DNA from: CAYYNP01 sp964472545
Lineage (GTDB): Bacteria; Planctomycetota; Planctomycetia; Pirellulales; Thermoguttaceae
Direction of reading: 5' to 3'
Assembly: GCA_964472545.1 (NCBI GenBank)
Contig: CAYYNP010000172.1
Coordinates: 1 to 21,251, forward strand
Length of the DNA: 21,251 nucleotides
The notes under the pieces: generated by a model
What the model saw: the letters and a program-made list of their open reading frames with translations, nothing else
Databases searched by the model: none
Told to the model about the DNA's origin: nothing
Shown: positions 14,966-21,251 of the stretch, one piece after another
Layout: the number at the start of each line of letters is the position of its first letter
Numbering within the stretch: position 1 is the stretch's first letter
Position numbers and translations under genes: made by a program

Positions 14966-15096
14966 CAGCCCGTTGAAGAAGTGCAGATCCCGGGAATCGC
15001 GTGTGCCACTGCCTCGCAGAAGCAGTGTCTTCTGCGGGATTTGGCGAGGCACTGCTTCTGCGAAGCAGTGGCACACACTTCTTCAACGGGCTGCTA
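14963..15096. repeat. 134-base MITE-like inverted repeat between convergent genes
   Basis: The ends are perfect 21-base inverted repeats (14963-14983 and 15076-15096), beginning tagcagcccgttgaagaag. Inside is a second nested inverted pair, gtgtgccactgcctcgcaga against its near complement ending gcagtggcacac. It encodes no protein. Its first bases supply the stop codon of the plus-strand gene, and its right end lies 4 bases from the stop of the minus-strand dus gene, so its RNA hairpin could serve as a two-way terminator. Confidence 0.85.
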
Positions 15097-15100
15097 GCCG

Positions 15101-16105
15101 TCAATCTTCCCCGTACCACTGCTGCAAGACCTGCATCCATTGCTGGGGGCTGGCGATGGTGGCGAAGGCGTCGCGGACCGTCTCCGCCGCGGGATGCAGC
15201 CGGGAGTATTTGATGCCGAACTTCCGCATGTGCCGGCAGCAGCGGTCGGCGCCGTAGGTGGCCTCGGCCAGGCGGTAATGCTCTGCGAGCACTTCGCGCT
15301 GTTCGCCAAGACTCGCCTCCGGCAGCGGCAAACCGGCGGCCAGGGCACGCGCTTGGCGGAAGATCCAAGGGTTGCCGATCGCGCCACGGGCGGCCGTCAC
15401 GCCGTCGACGCCCGTTTCGGCGATCATCCGCAGGCAGTCCTCGGCGGTGAACAGGTCGCCGCTGCCGAGCACGGTCTTCTCGCCGGCGTGTCGCTTCAGC
15501 TCTCGCAGGAACTCCCACGATGACGTGCCGTCGTAGCGCTGCCGGACCGTGCGCCCGTGTACGGCAATCGCGGCTACGCCCAGGCGAAACGCGCCGTCGA
15601 AGATCGTGAAGAAATTGTCGCGGCTCTGGCTGCTGTCGTCCAAGCCGCGCCGCAGCTTGACCGTCACCGGCACCTCAGGCGGCACGGCGTCGCGCACCCG
15701 GGCCACGATCGCCAGGGCCGTCTCGGGCTCACCCAGCAGGTAGCCGCCGCGTTGTTTGCCGAGCACCTTCTTCACCGGGCAGGCAAAGTTCAAGTCGACG
15801 ACGTCGAAGCCGGCCTCGACCATCTTCTTCGCCGCGGTGGCCATCGGCGCCGGCGACGCGCCCATGATCTGGCCGCCGCAGGGATGTTCCTCGTCGGTCA
15901 CACGGATGTATCGGACCGCCTTGCGGCCTTTGGTCACGTTGAGAATGAAGCCGTCCAGCAGCACTTCGCCGAGCGTATACGGCGCGCCCAAGCGCCGCGC
16001 GATCACCCGCATCGGCCAATCGCTGTAGCCGGCCAACGCCGCCTGGACGACCGGGAAATCGATCACCAGCGGACCGATACGCAACTCGGGCAGCGGTTGC
16101 GTCAC
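15101..16105 (-). CDS. tRNA-dihydrouridine synthase (Dus family)
   Basis: The product has 334 residues from the GTG at 16105. It reduces a uridine of tRNA to dihydrouridine using FMN and NADPH. Family marks in order: FPVVQAALAGYSDWPMR (FMN-binding opening), GQIMGASPAPM, the catalytic cysteine C109 in LNFACPVKKV, VTVKLRRG, AVHGRTVRQRYDG, VLGSGDLFTAEDC, GVTAARGAIGNPWIF, and the C-terminal MRKFGIKYSRLHP. The layout is nearest to bacterial DusB, but the subgroup cannot be fixed by eye. An upstream in-frame ATG at 16150 exists. The GTG is preferred because it overlaps the stop of the dehydrogenase as GTGA, giving translational coupling, and because the family normally starts near LRIGPL. Confidence 0.9.
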   Translation of the reverse strand: MTQPLPELRIGPLVIDFPVVQAALAGYSDWPMRVIARRLGAPYTLGEVLLDGFILNVTKGRKAVRYIRVTDEEHPCGGQIMGASPAPMATAAKKMVEAGFDVVDLNFACPVKKVLGKQRGGYLLGEPETALAIVARVRDAVPPEVPVTVKLRRGLDDSSQSRDNFFTIFDGAFRLGVAAIAVHGRTVRQRYDGTSSWEFLRELKRHAGEKTVLGSGDLFTAEDCLRMIAETGVDGVTAARGAIGNPWIFRQARALAAGLPLPEASLGEQREVLAEHYRLAEATYGADRCCRHMRKFGIKYSRLHPAAETVRDAFATIASPQQWMQVLQQWYGED

Positions 16106-17055
16106 GCCGTCACCACGTTCGCAGGCTCGCGCCCCTCGAAAAATGCACACAGATTCTCTACCGCCCCCTCGGCCATGTTGATCAGGGCGTCTTCGGTGTA
16201 GGCACCCATGTGCGGCGTGAGCACGACGTTGTCGAGACCCTCAAAAGGCGACGGGTCGGGCGGCTCCTCCGCGTGGGCGTCGAGCCCGGCCCCGCCGATC
16301 TGGCCTTCGCGGAGTGCCTCGAGCAACGCCGCCTGGTCGATCACCTCGCCCCGGGCCGTGTTGACGACGATCGCCGTCGGTTTCATCTGAGCGAACCGCT
16401 CGCGGTTGATGAACCCCCGCGTTTGTTCGTTGGCCGGCAAGTGCAGCGAGATGAAATCGGCCGCCGCGAGCAGCTCTTCGAGCGAAACCAACTCGACGCC
16501 GGCCGCCTCGGCTGCCGCGGCGTCCAACAGCGGGTCGACCGCCAACACGCGGCAGCGGAACCCTCGTACCCGGTCGGCCACCCGGCTGCCGATCCGCCCG
16601 AACCCGATCAGCCCCACCGTCTTTTCGGCCAGCGACGTGCCGTACATGTTCTCCCAGCGCCCGTCGCGCACACAGCGGTCGGCCGCGGGGATCTTCCGGG
16701 CCACGGCCAGCATCAACGCCACGGCCAAATCGGCCACCGAATCGCTATTGGCCACCGGCGTATTGGTCACCGTCGCGCCGACCTCTGCGGCCGCGGCCAG
16801 ATCGACCCGATCGATGCCGGCCCCGTAGCGGGCGATGATCTTCAGCTTCGGCGCTTGGCGGATCACGTCGGCCGTGAAATGGTCCAGCCCCGCAATGCAG
16901 CCGTCGCACTCGGCCAGCCGCTCGACGAGTTCCTCCGGCGTCATCGGCCGGCCCAGGTCGTTGGGCCGGACGTCGTAGCCCTTCGACAGCAAAGTCTCCA
17001 GCGGGGCCTTGATCTTCTTCCCAAACGACGTCGAAGTGATCAGAATAGTGGGCAT
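16102..17055 (-). CDS. D-isomer-specific 2-hydroxyacid dehydrogenase (phosphoglycerate dehydrogenase-like)
   Basis: The product has 317 residues from the ATG at 17055, the normal length for the catalytic plus NAD-binding parts with no ACT regulatory domain. It oxidises or reduces a D-2-hydroxyacid with NAD(P). Visible marks are ARYGAGIDRVDLAAA and TPVANSDSVADLAVALML, the Rossmann motif VGLIGFGRIGSRVAD, the catalytic Arg in VNTARGEVID, the Glu in the HAEEPPD region, and the catalytic His282 in LTPHMGAYT. SerA-like 3-phosphoglycerate dehydrogenase or a hydroxypyruvate/glyoxylate reductase are both possible; substrate is not readable from sequence. It overlaps the dus gene by four bases. A longer in-frame start at 17244 runs through a palindromic repeat and is rejected. 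Confidence 0.9.
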   Translation of the reverse strand: MPTILITSTSFGKKIKAPLETLLSKGYDVRPNDLGRPMTPEELVERLAECDGCIAGLDHFTADVIRQAPKLKIIARYGAGIDRVDLAAAAEVGATVTNTPVANSDSVADLAVALMLAVARKIPAADRCVRDGRWENMYGTSLAEKTVGLIGFGRIGSRVADRVRGFRCRVLAVDPLLDAAAAEAAGVELVSLEELLAAADFISLHLPANEQTRGFINRERFAQMKPTAIVVNTARGEVIDQAALLEALREGQIGGAGLDAHAEEPPDPSPFEGLDNVVLTPHMGAYTEDALINMAEGAVENLCAFFEGREPANVVTA

Positions 17056-17113
17056 AGAGAGCGGTTCCGGGCGTTGGCGTTCGATGGCTGTGATGTTGGG
17101 TGGCTGGTACGCT

Positions 17114-17229
17114 GGGTGGCTGGGGTCGAACCACGAGGAACGAGTGGTGAGCCCCCAGTGGATAGAGACTTCGGGCAATACTGCCTGGGGGCTCGGTGCT
17201 CGTCCCTCGCACCTCGACCCCAGCCACCC
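17114..17229. repeat. Palindromic repeat between divergent dehydrogenase and ribD genes
   Basis: The left arm at 17114-17157 starts gggtggctggggtcga and the right arm at 17186-17229 is its near reverse complement, ending tcgaccccagccaccc; most of the 44 positions pair. The loop is about 28 bases. Its end sequence is shared in part with the element at 3787-3866. It fills most of the 224-base spacer, so promoters of both genes must lie at its edges. Confidence 0.85.
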
Positions 17230-17279
17230 ACTTACCGTGTGCAAACTTTGGATCCAACCACAATCGACGCCCCATCATA

Positions 17280-18410
17280 ATGCCCACCTCTCGCACGGAC
17301 AAGTCGCCCATGCAACAGACCGAACTAGACGCCTGGCTCATGCGACGCGCGTTGGAACTCGCCCAGCGTGGCCAAGGGGCCGTCGAGCCGAATCCGATGG
17401 TCGGGTGTGTGATTGCCCGAGGGGCCGAGATCATCGCCGAAGGCTGGCATCGGGCCTTTGGCGGGCCGCATGCCGAGATCGAGGCCCTGCGGATGGCCGG
17501 CGCTCGGGCCGCCGGCGCGACGCTCTACGTTACGCTCGAGCCCTGCTGCCATCACGGCAAGACCCCGCCGTGCAGCGAGGCCGTCGTTGACTCGGCCGTG
17601 ACGCGCGTCGTCATTGCGCAACGCGACCCCTTCCCGAAGGTCGACGGCGGCGGCATCACGCAGTTGCAGGCTGCCGGATTGGACGTCGCAGTGGGCGTGC
17701 TCGAAGACGACGCCCGGCGCATCAACGCCCCCTACCTGAAACTGGTCGAAACCGGCCGGCCGTGGATCATTTCCAAGTGGGCCATGACGCTCGACGGCAA
17801 GATCGCCACCCACACCGGCTCCAGTCAGTGGATCTCCGGCGAAGCATCGCGGGCGATCGTCCACCAGTTGCGCGGCCGGGTCGACGCCGTGTTGGTCGGC
17901 CGCGAAACGGCCCGGCTCGACGATCCGCAACTGACGGCCCGGCCGCCGGGACCGCGCACGGCACTGCGCGTGGTGGCCGACACCCAGGCGTCGCTCAGCC
18001 TCGAAAGTCAACTGGTCCGCACGGCCGGCGACGTGCCCGTGTTGGTGGCCGTGGGCAACACGGCCGACGAAGCACGGCGGCAGCAACTGACCGATGCAGG
18101 CTGCGAGGTCTTTGCCTGCCCCGGCGACACGCGCGCCGAACGGCTCGACGCCCTGTTCGTGGAACTCGGCCGGCGAAGGGCAACCAACGTGCTGGTCGAA
18201 GGCGGCGGCCGCTTGTTGGGCAGCCTGTTGGATGCCAACGCGATCGACGAGGTCCACGTCTTCATCGCCCCGAAACTCGTCGGCGGCCACACGGCTGCCG
18301 GTCCGGTGGCCGGAGAGGGCATTCCGCAGATGGCCGACGCGCTGCGTCTCGACCGGCCCGTTTGGCAGGACGTTGACGGTGACCTCTACCTCCATGGGTG
18401 GGTAGCCTAG
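17280..18410 (+). CDS. ribD: Bifunctional riboflavin deaminase/reductase RibD
   Basis: The product has 376 residues from the ATG at 17280 (a second ATG at 17310 would give 366). It performs two steps of riboflavin synthesis: deamination of the pyrimidine intermediate and reduction of its ribosyl group with NADPH. The N-terminal deaminase has the zinc site H64-A-E66 (GPHAEIEAL) and EPCCHHGKTPPC with Cys89 and Cys98. The C-terminal reductase begins near residue 150 with KWAMTLDGKIAT and continues through GSSQWISG, DAVLVGRETARLDDP and NVLVEGGGRLLGSLLD to DGDLYLHG. The length is normal and all key residues are present. No other riboflavin gene is in the window and no FMN riboswitch was recognised upstream, where a palindromic repeat occupies the spacer. 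Confidence 0.95.
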   Translation: MPTSRTDKSPMQQTELDAWLMRRALELAQRGQGAVEPNPMVGCVIARGAEIIAEGWHRAFGGPHAEIEALRMAGARAAGATLYVTLEPCCHHGKTPPCSEAVVDSAVTRVVIAQRDPFPKVDGGGITQLQAAGLDVAVGVLEDDARRINAPYLKLVETGRPWIISKWAMTLDGKIATHTGSSQWISGEASRAIVHQLRGRVDAVLVGRETARLDDPQLTARPPGPRTALRVVADTQASLSLESQLVRTAGDVPVLVAVGNTADEARRQQLTDAGCEVFACPGDTRAERLDALFVELGRRRATNVLVEGGGRLLGSLLDANAIDEVHVFIAPKLVGGHTAAGPVAGEGIPQMADALRLDRPVWQDVDGDLYLHGWVA

Positions 18411-18926
18411 CTGAGTTTGCGAGAATCTCGCGACAGATGAGGTATCATCGCAGGGAGAAACTGTGGATTCCCACGGACTCGGCAGTACAAAGGCCACCGT
18501 TGCACGAAGATTCTCGGCTTTCTCGCGAATTGAGCTACGGGACGATGGGGAAGATTACCGTCCGGCCGGATAGCTGGCAGGAGAACTGCAAAGTGTGCGG
18601 GAGCCCGAAAAAGGGGACTGGCTCCGTCGACGATCGATGTGGCTGTAGGGATTCGCAGTGCCGACGGTGCCTGTCCCCTTTCTTCGGGCGGCGACATTGG
18701 GGCACCGTGGAAAAGGGGGACAGGCACCGAGCCGGGAAGTTCGTCGGCAGGTTCCGTGTTGATTCCGGCTCGGAGCCAGTCCTCTTTTTCCACTCCCGCG
18801 AATCGACTTTGCAGTTCTCCTGGGATAGCTGGCCGTGTGTCCGCAAAAATGGTACGTTAGCGATATCCTCCCCCATTGGGTTGGGGCGCGGACCACGGGC
18901 CTTTTTTACGCAAGGGACCTTATCTC
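18411..18926. other. Intergenic region ribD to zinc-ribbon gene
   Basis: This 516-base spacer holds the nested inverted repeat at 18572-18830. Outside it I see only short unassigned sequence: gcgagaatctcgcg near 18419, and the leader of the next gene containing a T6 run at about 18902-18907. No gene is supported. Confidence 0.5.
18572..18830. repeat. Long nested inverted repeat (MITE-like) between ribD and the zinc-ribbon gene
   Basis: The outer left arm at 18572-18626 starts agctggcaggagaactgcaa and ends ggactggctccg. The outer right arm at 18771-18830 is its near reverse complement with a few indels. Nested inside, ggtgcctgtccccttt (18666-18681) pairs with aaaagggggacaggcacc (18711-18728), the same core as the element at 10607-10684. 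It has no coding potential. Part of the left arm recurs exactly at 12927-12958. Confidence 0.85.
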
Positions 18927-20039
18927 ATGGCGATCAACTTCAACTGTCCGAAATGCGGGCAATCGATATCGGCGGCGGCGGAGACGGCCGGCACGCAGAC
19001 GGCGTGCCCGGGATGTGGAGAGTTGGTGCCGGTTCCGGCCGACCCCACCATGCAGCCTTGCCCGGTCTGTGGCAAGCAACTCCGGCTGTCGGAGAAGCTG
19101 CACGGCCGCCGGGTCCGCTGCAAGGCGTGTGAAACCGTGTTGCTGGTCTCGGCCGACCCGTGGGGCCTGACGGCCGCCGAAACGTCGCCGTCGGCCGCAG
19201 CGCCGGCCACGCCGGCACCGGCTGCACCGAAACCCGCCGCACCGAAGCCGGCTGCGCCGAAGGCGGCTGCGCCGAAGGCGCCCGAGACGCCCGCCGCCGG
19301 AGGTCCGCCGTCGATGCCCGCCGCCGGAGGCCCGCCCACAATGCCCGCCGCCGGAGGTCCGCCCGCGATGCCGGCCGCGGGTGGCCCGCCGTCGATGCCC
19401 GGGGCTGGAGGTGCCCCGCTTATCGATACCGGCCCGGAAGGTTCGAGCATTGCCGCCCGGGCGCGTCGCAAGACGCCCATGTGGCCCTTCATCGCCGGCG
19501 GAGCGGCAATCCTGGTGGCGGCCTTGGTGACAGTCGGCGCGGTGGTCTTGTTGGGCGGCGGCGGGATCGGCAAAGCCATCAATTACTTGCCCGACAACAG
19601 CGACTTCGTCGCCTCGATCGACGTCGATTCGCTGTTGGACAGCAAGATCTACAAGAAGATCAAAAAGGAGAACTCTGCTGCGATCGACCAGATTGAAGCG
19701 ATGATAAAGGAGGGCGTAGGACTGTCTCCGGACGACGTCGACAGGGTCACGTTCGGCGGTAAGATGTCGGAGGAACCGATCGGTGTGGTCGAGTTGAACA
19801 AGTCCGTGGATCCGAAGGAGCTGACGGGCGACAACTTCAAGCCGGAGAAGCACAACGGAAAGACGATCTACCTGCCCGAGCTAGGCTTTGATTTCGCACT
19901 CTATTTTCCAGATGACAAGACCATGGTCCTCGGCGAGGCGGACGACATCAAGGCCATCCTCGACCGCGACGGCCCGCCGAAGCTCTCAGAGGAGTTCGAG
20001 GATCTCATCGGCGAGTTGAAGGGGGCTCCTGGACCCTGA
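18927..20039 (+). CDS. Zinc-ribbon, Pro/Ala-linker, single-helix membrane protein (5' part of a frameshifted gene)
   Basis: The readable part has 370 residues from the ATG at 18927. Residues 1-75 form a double zinc ribbon: CPKCG, CPGCG, CPVCG and CKAC. Then follows a low-complexity linker of KPAAP units and five 9-residue PAAGGPPSM-type repeats. One transmembrane helix lies at about 188-212 (PFIAGGAAILVAALVTVGAVVLL), followed by an extracytoplasmic domain beginning INYLPDNSDFVASIDVDSLL. This layout is common in planctomycete surface proteins of unknown function. The frame stops at 20037-20039 inside the last domain, and the next frame (about 20021-20467) continues it without a break. I read the two as one gene with a one-base loss, possibly in the G5 run at 20021-20025. 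Start choice: the frame opens at 18876, but the protein clearly begins with MAINFNCPKCG. Confidence 0.75.
   Translation: MAINFNCPKCGQSISAAAETAGTQTACPGCGELVPVPADPTMQPCPVCGKQLRLSEKLHGRRVRCKACETVLLVSADPWGLTAAETSPSAAAPATPAPAAPKPAAPKPAAPKAAAPKAPETPAAGGPPSMPAAGGPPTMPAAGGPPAMPAAGGPPSMPGAGGAPLIDTGPEGSSIAARARRKTPMWPFIAGGAAILVAALVTVGAVVLLGGGGIGKAINYLPDNSDFVASIDVDSLLDSKIYKKIKKENSAAIDQIEAMIKEGVGLSPDDVDRVTFGGKMSEEPIGVVELNKSVDPKELTGDNFKPEKHNGKTIYLPELGFDFALYFPDDKTMVLGEADDIKAILDRDGPPKLSEEFEDLIGELKGAPGP
19290..19424 (+). repeat. Five 27-base coding tandem repeats
   Basis: Consecutive 27-base units encode PAAGGPPSM, PAAGGPPTM, PAAGGPPAM, PAAGGPPSM and a diverged PGAGGAPLI. They form the flexible linker before the membrane helix. 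Such repeats vary in copy number easily. Confidence 0.85.
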
Positions 20040-20053
20040 CGGCGGCCGCCGCG

Positions 20054-20467
20054 ATGCCGACGGGAAGTTCCGGTATTCCGTCGGTGCCCGGCATGACGTC
20101 CCAGATGCGAGGCATGATGTCGATGGTCCCGTTGACAGGCATCAAGGGCGGCGCAATCAGCGTCGATGTGGGGTCCGACATCGACGTGCGGGCCAGCATG
20201 GTCTGCAGCGACACCGACACCGCCAAGAAAATGAAGAAGGATGCCGACGAGAGTTTGGAAGAGGCCAGGAAGGCCAGCAACCAGGAGATACCCCCGGGAA
20301 TGCCGAAGGAAATGAGGAAGGAAATCGAGGAGCAGATGGAGACCATGCAGGACGTGCTCGACAGTATCGACATTTCCCGCTCCGGCGCCACGATCACCTT
20401 CGAAGTCACTATTGGCGAGAAGCTGATAGACATGATGATGGGTCAGATCACCAGGGGGATGTTCTAA
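20054..20467 (+). CDS. 3' part of the frameshifted zinc-ribbon protein gene
   Basis: Read from the ATG at 20054 the product has 137 residues, but the same frame is open back to at least 20021, where it joins the upstream frame. The sequence SWTLTAAAAMPTG followed by VPLTGIKGGAISVDVGSDIDVRASM continues the extracytoplasmic domain. It goes on to a Glu/Lys-rich helix (ESLEEARKASNQ...MRKEIEEQMETMQDVLDSI) and closing strands SGATITFEVTIG. No Shine-Dalgarno precedes the ATG, which argues against a separate gene. A sequencing error, a true mutation making a pseudogene, or a minus-one ribosomal frameshift would all fit; the first two are more likely because no strong slippery heptamer with a following structure is obvious. 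Confidence 0.6.
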   Translation: MPTGSSGIPSVPGMTSQMRGMMSMVPLTGIKGGAISVDVGSDIDVRASMVCSDTDTAKKMKKDADESLEEARKASNQEIPPGMPKEMRKEIEEQMETMQDVLDSIDISRSGATITFEVTIGEKLIDMMMGQITRGMF

Positions 20468-20469
20468 GC

Positions 20470-20488
20470 CCCGCCGCGAAACGGCGGG
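20470..20488 (+). terminator. Hairpin after the zinc-ribbon gene
   Basis: A perfect 7-base stem cccgccg/cggcggg with loop cgaaa lies 2 bases after the TAA. No T-run follows, so it is at best a weak intrinsic terminator. Confidence 0.4.
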
Positions 20489-20585
20489 TGGCGAGGCGGG
20501 TGGCCGAACCCGGGGAAACACCAACGTCCCGTCTTCCGATACACCGCGGCGCTCCGTTGCACCCACCTGCTGCCGACATCCTTCG

Positions 20586-21251
20586 ATGAGTGATCGAGAG
20601 TCGATACCGCTTTCCGATTATCGCGAGTACCCTCCGCAGGAGATGCAGCGGCGGGCGGCGGAAATGCTCGCCGAGATGCGGCGGCGGCGCTCCGTGCGGC
20701 AGTTCGCCGACAGGCCGGTCCCGCGCGGGGTGATCGAGGATTGTCTGCGCTGTGCCGGCACCGCGCCGAGCGGGGCCAATCGACAGCCGTGGCATTTCGT
20801 GGCGATCGAAGAGACGGACGTCAAGAGGCAGATCCGTCAAGCGGCCGAAGCGGCGGAACGGGAGTTCTACCAGCGCCGGGCGCCCGAGGAATGGCTCAGC
20901 GCCTTGGCCCCTCTGGGCACGGGCCCGCAAAAGCCGTTTCTGCAAGACGCACCGTGGCTGATCGCCGTTTTCGTGCAACACTACGGCCTGGCCCCGGACG
21001 GCACCAAGACGAAGCACTACTTTCCCAAGGAGTCGGTCGGCATCGCCACGGGTCTGTTGATCGCCGCCCTGCACCACGCCGGGCTGGCCACGTTGCCTTA
21101 CACGCCCAGCCCGATGGGCTTCTTGAACGAGATCCTCGCCCGGCCGGAAAACGAGCGTCCGATGATGATCCTGGTAACCGGCTACCCGGCCGCCGACGCA
21201 CGGGTGCCGCCCATCGACAAGAGTGTGCTGGAGGAGTTCGTTACGTTTCGC
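20586..21251 (+). CDS. Nitroreductase-fold flavoprotein resembling iodotyrosine deiodinase (3' end cut by window)
   Basis: 222 codons are readable from the ATG at 20586 and run off the window; by comparison with the family only a few residues should be missing. FMN-binding marks are RRRSVRQF (33-40) and PSGANRQPWHFV (61-72), then VGIATGLLIAALHHAGL and PMMILVTGYPAADARVP. The region AEREFYQRRAPEEW followed by a lysine matches the active-site lid of iodotyrosine deiodinase: Glu91, Tyr95 and Lys116 have the same spacing (+4, +21) as the residues that hold the amino acid part of iodotyrosine in the mammalian enzyme. A reductive dehalogenase acting on halotyrosine is therefore a reasonable prediction; a general nitroreductase is the alternative. 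No Shine-Dalgarno is visible. The hairpin upstream suggests its own transcription unit. Confidence 0.85.
   Translation, partial: MSDRESIPLSDYREYPPQEMQRRAAEMLAEMRRRRSVRQFADRPVPRGVIEDCLRCAGTAPSGANRQPWHFVAIEETDVKRQIRQAAEAAEREFYQRRAPEEWLSALAPLGTGPQKPFLQDAPWLIAVFVQHYGLAPDGTKTKHYFPKESVGIATGLLIAALHHAGLATLPYTPSPMGFLNEILARPENERPMMILVTGYPAADARVPPIDKSVLEEFVTFR

Noticed and set aside
10600..18840. CRISPR array
   Set aside because: Repeats are few, palindromic and irregularly spaced, with no unique equal-length spacers and no cas genes.

Overview
The window is GC-rich and reads as a planctomycete chromosome segment, probably of the Pirellula type. This is inferred from a BBP7-type outer-membrane beta-barrel protein, a hydrazine-synthase-alpha-like protein joined to HEAT repeats, a zinc-ribbon/Pro-Ala linker/single-helix surface protein, and many short palindromic dispersed repeats. 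No rRNA, tRNA, CRISPR array, transposase or phage gene was seen.

Layout. (1) 150-5646: a Tat-exported TIM-barrel-like protein (minus) is divergent from a ~1420-residue exported protein (plus) with a discoidin-like N-terminus, HEAT repeats, a TolB-like propeller and one heme-c motif. A palindromic repeat is read in frame inside the second gene. (2) 5678-12773: seven genes on the minus strand, read from high to low coordinate. They encode a NarI/HmcE-like cytochrome b, a short HdrC-like iron-sulfur protein, MetV, MetF, a 16-heme cytochrome c (HmcA-like), a four-cluster ferredoxin (HmcB/HybA-like) and an NrfD-type membrane protein (HmcC/HybB-like). (3) 13013-14965: a BBP7 barrel protein is divergent from a small protein of unknown function. 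(4) 15101-17055: a tRNA-dihydrouridine synthase is translationally coupled by GTGA to an upstream D-2-hydroxyacid dehydrogenase. (5) 17280-18410: ribD. (6) 18927-20467: a zinc-ribbon membrane-anchored protein that is frameshifted in this sequence. (7) 20586 to the window end: a nitroreductase-fold flavoprotein with the three substrate-anchoring residues of iodotyrosine deiodinase.

The strongest candidate for a little-described system is region 2. A cytoplasmic MetV-MetF methylene-tetrahydrofolate reductase pair sits inside what otherwise looks like an Hmc/Tmc-type transmembrane redox complex. I infer that methylene-/methyl-THF interconversion is linked through the HdrC-like protein and cytochrome b to the quinone pool, and through the NrfD protein and ferredoxin to a periplasmic 16-heme cytochrome. 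Neither the direction of electron flow nor the physical association can be read from sequence.

A second theme is the density of palindromic repeats: at least six elements of several types lie between or inside genes, two of them overlapping a neighbouring stop codon. No mobilising enzyme is encoded in the window, so they look like non-autonomous MITE/REP-like elements.
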